Positions 61,539 through 64,000 of a stretch of 64,000 nt of DNA are shown here, piece after piece. This stretch comes from Candidatus Cloacimonadota bacterium (GTDB taxonomy: Bacteria > Cloacimonadota > Cloacimonadia > Cloacimonadales > TCS61). The DNA lies in contig JAUVLU010000010.1 of the NCBI GenBank assembly GCA_030600585.1, positions 1-64,000 of the forward strand, read 5' to 3'. The position numbers were made by a program, and so were the translations under genes. The first letter of the stretch is position 1. Each line of letters starts with the position of its first letter. The notes under the pieces are model-generated. The model saw only the letters and a program-made list of their open reading frames with translations. It did no database searches and was not told the DNA's origin.

Positions 61539-62620
61539 TTGTACTTCCCAAAAGTGCCTTTTAATCCAAAAAAAACAAAATATGGAATGTAGATCAGCTC
61601 AGCAATTGGGAAGACCCACATTAATCTTAATCTTTTAATTCGTGCTAAAAAAAGTGTTAACAGCAAAAATTCAGGTAATATCTTTAAAATAAGAATAATT
61701 ACGAAAAATGATAATGAAAGCTTTGCAAAAAGAAATCCAATTAAACATCCAATAAAAGCTAAATAATATACAAATATAAATAGAGTCATAATTTTAATTG
61801 GTGTTGTATAATAACGCCATTTTGAGCCGCGTCGTGTTTCCTGCTGGATTTGTGAATCGGCTGTTGAATCTCTACCTGTGCAAACAATTGAATCTGGATG
61901 GAACATGAAATTCATTCGGCGAACATATTTCCCCATTTTTTGTATCAATAGAACATCATCACCCGATTTGATCTGACCAATATTGCCGAATCCGTCTGCT
62001 TTATAAAAAAGCTCTTTCCGATACGCCATATTCCCCGCAGTAATCGTAATACCCCAATTCCAACCGAAACTTCCAGCAATTACAGCAAAAATGGATGACC
62101 TTTCCAGATTTTTTAGAAATTCAAAAAAACGATTTTTATATTTAACATAAGAATATCCTGCGACAATATCCGTTTTATCGGTGAATTGATCATTGATCTG
62201 CTTGAGCCAGTTTTTGGTTGGAACGCAATCAGCATCTGTGAATGCAAGGATATTATGCTTAGCTGCCCTAATTCCTTTGTTCAGAGCGCCTTTCTTCCCT
62301 AAAAGGTGTTTTGATTCATTCTTGATCTGAAGTAATGTTATATTGCTGTTTTTCGCTTGAAACTCTTTAATAATATTAACCGTGTTATCTTCCGATCTGT
62401 CATCAACAACTATTATCTCATAATTTTCTTGCGGGTAATTCTGGGATATTAAAGAATCTAAAAGGTTGGGGAGATGCTTCTCTTCGTTTCTCGCTGCGAT
62501 GATAACAGAAATATTATTGATCTTTGTATTCTTTGAATTCTCTAAAAACACAATTCCAATAAAAAATGAGAATATTATTGTGAAATAAAATATTGCGAAT
62601 ATATATATTATAAGTTCCAT
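61526..62620 (-). CDS. Membrane-bound family 2 glycosyltransferase
   Basis: A protein of 364 aa. One N-terminal helix (about 1-25) is followed by the GT-A domain: ISVIIAARNEEKHLPNLLDSL, VVDDRSEDNTV, LAFTDADCVPTKNWL (DxD), GDDVLLIQ and QQETRRGSKW (Q-x-x-R-x-W-like). Two or three helices close the protein. It resembles the ceramide-glucosyltransferase / HpnI-type branch, and so probably acts on a lipid or polysaccharide at the inner membrane. It is the first gene of the leftward run ending at 58031. Confidence 0.92.
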   Translation of the reverse strand: MELIIYIFAIFYFTIIFSFFIGIVFLENSKNTKINNISVIIAARNEEKHLPNLLDSLISQNYPQENYEIIVVDDRSEDNTVNIIKEFQAKNSNITLLQIKNESKHLLGKKGALNKGIRAAKHNILAFTDADCVPTKNWLKQINDQFTDKTDIVAGYSYVKYKNRFFEFLKNLERSSIFAVIAGSFGWNWGITITAGNMAYRKELFYKADGFGNIGQIKSGDDVLLIQKMGKYVRRMNFMFHPDSIVCTGRDSTADSQIQQETRRGSKWRYYTTPIKIMTLFIFVYYLAFIGCLIGFLFAKLSLSFFVIILILKILPEFLLLTLFLARIKRLRLMWVFPIAELIYIPYFVFFGLKGTFGKYKWKD

Positions 62621-62937
62621 AATTTCCGTAATTCACAGTTGTTCTTGCAAAAACCTTGACCGTGAACCCTTTATAATAAATTTCTATTTCAAAAATAAAT
62701 ATATTAAATATTTAGTCAATGAATGAGTTCTGTATAATAGAGTGTTTTTAATGCGACGTTGTTAAGTGGATGTGATTGCGAGTAATCTTTCAACGGTATC
62801 GAACGAAGCAATCTCATACTTTATCATATACTTAAGTGTTTGTAATTGTTTAGTAAGAAAATATTTGAAAAACACTTCGTAATTACAATTTTAAATTATG
62901 CAGAACCATATTAGTAAATGATATTGGAGAGAAATAA
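62621..62937. other. 317-bp divergent gap with a dispersed repeat and an AT-rich half
   Basis: 62750-62812 (GCGACGTTGTTAAG... ATTGCGAGTAATC ... CGAACGAAGCAATCTCAT) resembles the widespread intergenic word ATTGCGAG-x-CGAAGCAATCTC. AAGTGTTT at about 62833 can pair with AAACACTT at about 62870. The rest is AT-rich and should hold promoters for the two divergent genes, but none stands out. Confidence 0.5.
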
Positions 62938-63573
62938 ATGGGTATAATTCCAAAAATAATCTTTAAAGCAAAGATCAAAGAAAAACTGGCAGCTCTCACG
63001 TTTGATGATGGACCTCATCCCGAGTTCACGATAGAGCTTCTTGATATATTTAAAGAAAACGGCATTAAAGCTACATTCTTTGTCACCGGCAAGAATATCG
63101 AAAAGTATAAAATGATAATTCGCAGAATGATCGCAGAAGGGCATGAACTCGGCAATCATACGTACTCGCATAAAAACTTGATATTTAAGAAAAAGAGCAT
63201 GATCTTTGAAGAAATAGAAAGGACAGATAAATTATTACGTGATCTTGGAGTAAAAGGTGATATTTTTTTCCGACCACCTTACGGCAGAATTTTATTTGCA
63301 GCAGCAGCGGTTCTTGCATCTCTGAATAAAAAGGTGATTATGTGGAACATTCCAACAAAAGATTATAAAGAAAATGACCCTGATATTATTTTAAAAAGAA
63401 TTTACAAACGTATCAAACCTGGATCAATAATCGAATTACATGATTGCGGCGTAGAAAGAGCAGGAAAGAAAATTGATAGGCAGGCTACCATTAACGCAGT
63501 AAAAATACTTATTAATGAATTACCAAAAAGAGGATATGAATTTAGAACTGTTTCAGAATTAATTAAATATTGA
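62938..63573 (+). CDS. Polysaccharide deacetylase (NodB domain, CE4)
   Basis: A protein of 211 aa. The five CE4 motifs are visible: LTFDDGPHPE (motif 1, catalytic base and metal Asp), GHELGNHTYSHKNL (motif 2, two metal His), FRPPYGR (motif 3), a WNIPTKDY region (motif 4) and IELHDCG (motif 5, His). There is no cleavable signal, only a mildly hydrophobic N-terminus, so location is uncertain. The substrate is peptidoglycan, chitin-like or other N-acetylated glycan. It stands alone and its 3' end overlaps the convergent gene by 15 bp. Confidence 0.93.
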   Translation: MGIIPKIIFKAKIKEKLAALTFDDGPHPEFTIELLDIFKENGIKATFFVTGKNIEKYKMIIRRMIAEGHELGNHTYSHKNLIFKKKSMIFEEIERTDKLLRDLGVKGDIFFRPPYGRILFAAAAVLASLNKKVIMWNIPTKDYKENDPDIILKRIYKRIKPGSIIELHDCGVERAGKKIDRQATINAVKILINELPKRGYEFRTVSELIKY

Positions 63574-64000
63574 ATCGGTATCTTCGATAAATTTTGCAAT
63601 AGTTGGAGATTCTTTTTTGATATTATCCAATGTAAGATCAGTTATTACTTTCTTATTTTTATCTTCTTCAAGTGTAAAATCAACTTTAATTTTCAAATTG
63701 AAATGTTTTGAGAAAATATCAGAAATTATTTCTTTCTCATCTCTTAACATATCGTATGCTAAAGAATTAGCTGAGGCTAAGTGAAGGAAATTATTAGATA
63801 AGTTACGTATTTTACATTTTAATAAATAGTTAGATACAATAGGCTTCTGTTTTGAAAGTGTATTTGTAATGCTTTCTAAATTCTCTTCAACTGCTTCAAT
63901 AGTTAATTTATCGATCTTAGGTTTTTCCTGTTCAGCCTCTTTTTGGATTTCAGCTTTTACTTCTTCTGTTTTATCATGCATTGTAGTAATTGGTTGTTGT
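63559..64000 (-). CDS. dnaX: 3' part of a DnaX-like protein (DNA polymerase III gamma/tau), cut by window edge
   Basis: The frame stays open from the stop to the right edge, so only the C-terminal 147 or so codons are in view. They show a Gln/Glu/Lys-rich linker (HDKTEEVKAEIQKEAEQEK), a helical section, and a small domain with SANSLAYDMLRDEKE and IISDIFSKHFNLKIKVDF. That domain and the linker before it recall the tail of gamma/tau subunits (the stretch ending ...I..al.e.fg..i.v.f). The ATP-binding part is not visible, so the call is tentative; the ATG at 63981 is probably internal. Confidence 0.45.
   Translation of the reverse strand, partial: QQPITTMHDKTEEVKAEIQKEAEQEKPKIDKLTIEAVEENLESITNTLSKQKPIVSNYLLKCKIRNLSNNFLHLASANSLAYDMLRDEKEIISDIFSKHFNLKIKVDFTLEEDKNKKVITDLTLDNIKKESPTIAKFIEDTDSIFN

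Noticed and set aside
1-64000. tRNA or rRNA genes
   Set aside because: I scanned the gaps for T-loop (GGTTCGAATCC-like) and rRNA-like words and found none; a dedicated tRNA/rRNA search would settle this.

Overview
The window is AT-rich DNA from a Gram-negative bacterium that is probably anaerobic. Evidence for a Gram-negative envelope is the outer-membrane barrel-like proteins, signal peptides and periplasmic sensor domains. Evidence for anaerobiosis is a single-chain pyruvate:ferredoxin oxidoreductase, an oxygen-sensitive type 2-hydroxyacyl-CoA dehydratase activase and no respiratory oxidase. The gene set (TGS-type uridine kinase, DUF2851, DUF4139, cyclic-2,3-diphosphoglycerate-synthetase-like GTPase, FolE2) together with dispersed repeats of the kind common in the FCB superphylum makes a Cloacimonadota-like or other FCB lineage my best guess. 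This is inference; no rRNA marker is present. The genetic code is standard, ATG starts dominate, and TTG or GTG starts are used for at least three genes.

Layout. 1-7.7 kb: a possible transposase tail at the left edge, an NtrC-type regulator, a YitT-family membrane protein, a TGS-uridine kinase, and a leftward trio (epimerase, barrel protein, small membrane protein). 7.9-12.8 kb: adenylate kinase, a Ktr/Trk potassium uptake pair, an orphan PAS membrane protein and RluD. 13.6-20.5 kb: D-Ala-D-Ala ligase, then a tight four-gene operon of a secreted Ig-like protein, a FecR-domain protein, a large outer-membrane protein and a CHASE2-adenylate cyclase. 20.8-26.9 kb: HU with a strong terminator, dnaN-recF, an MFS permease, panD-panC and an L-2-hydroxyglutarate oxidase-like enzyme. 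27.1-32.8 kb: DUF2851 protein, then a repeat-flanked accessory segment with a single-chain restriction-modification enzyme. 32.8-36.1 kb: cyclic-DPG-synthetase-like GTPase, Nfu, a cupin and an M42 aminopeptidase. 36.4-49.2 kb: an ABC exporter whose permease is fused to a CPBP protease, glmS, recO, apbE, folE2, an M16 peptidase, an acyl-CoA dehydratase activase and a TPR protein. 49.3-57.8 kb: PFOR, trmO, then the overlapping chain mutL-miaA-parvulin, then pdxJ. 58-64 kb: leftward GAF/degenerate-GGDEF, DUF4139, udk, O-methyltransferase and glycosyltransferase genes, a polysaccharide deacetylase, and the 3' end of what looks like dnaX at the right edge.

The most unusual aspect is the intergenic DNA. 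Several families of palindromic repeats sit flush against genes. A fold-back family with ends AACCTTGCG...CGCAAGGTT occurs four times, and two copies supply the last 10 or 17 codons of the gene to their left. A second family occurs twice around folE2: one copy supplies the ribosome-binding site of folE2, and the other supplies the folE2 C-terminus and the ribosome-binding site of the next gene. No CRISPR array, tRNA, rRNA or complete insertion sequence was found.
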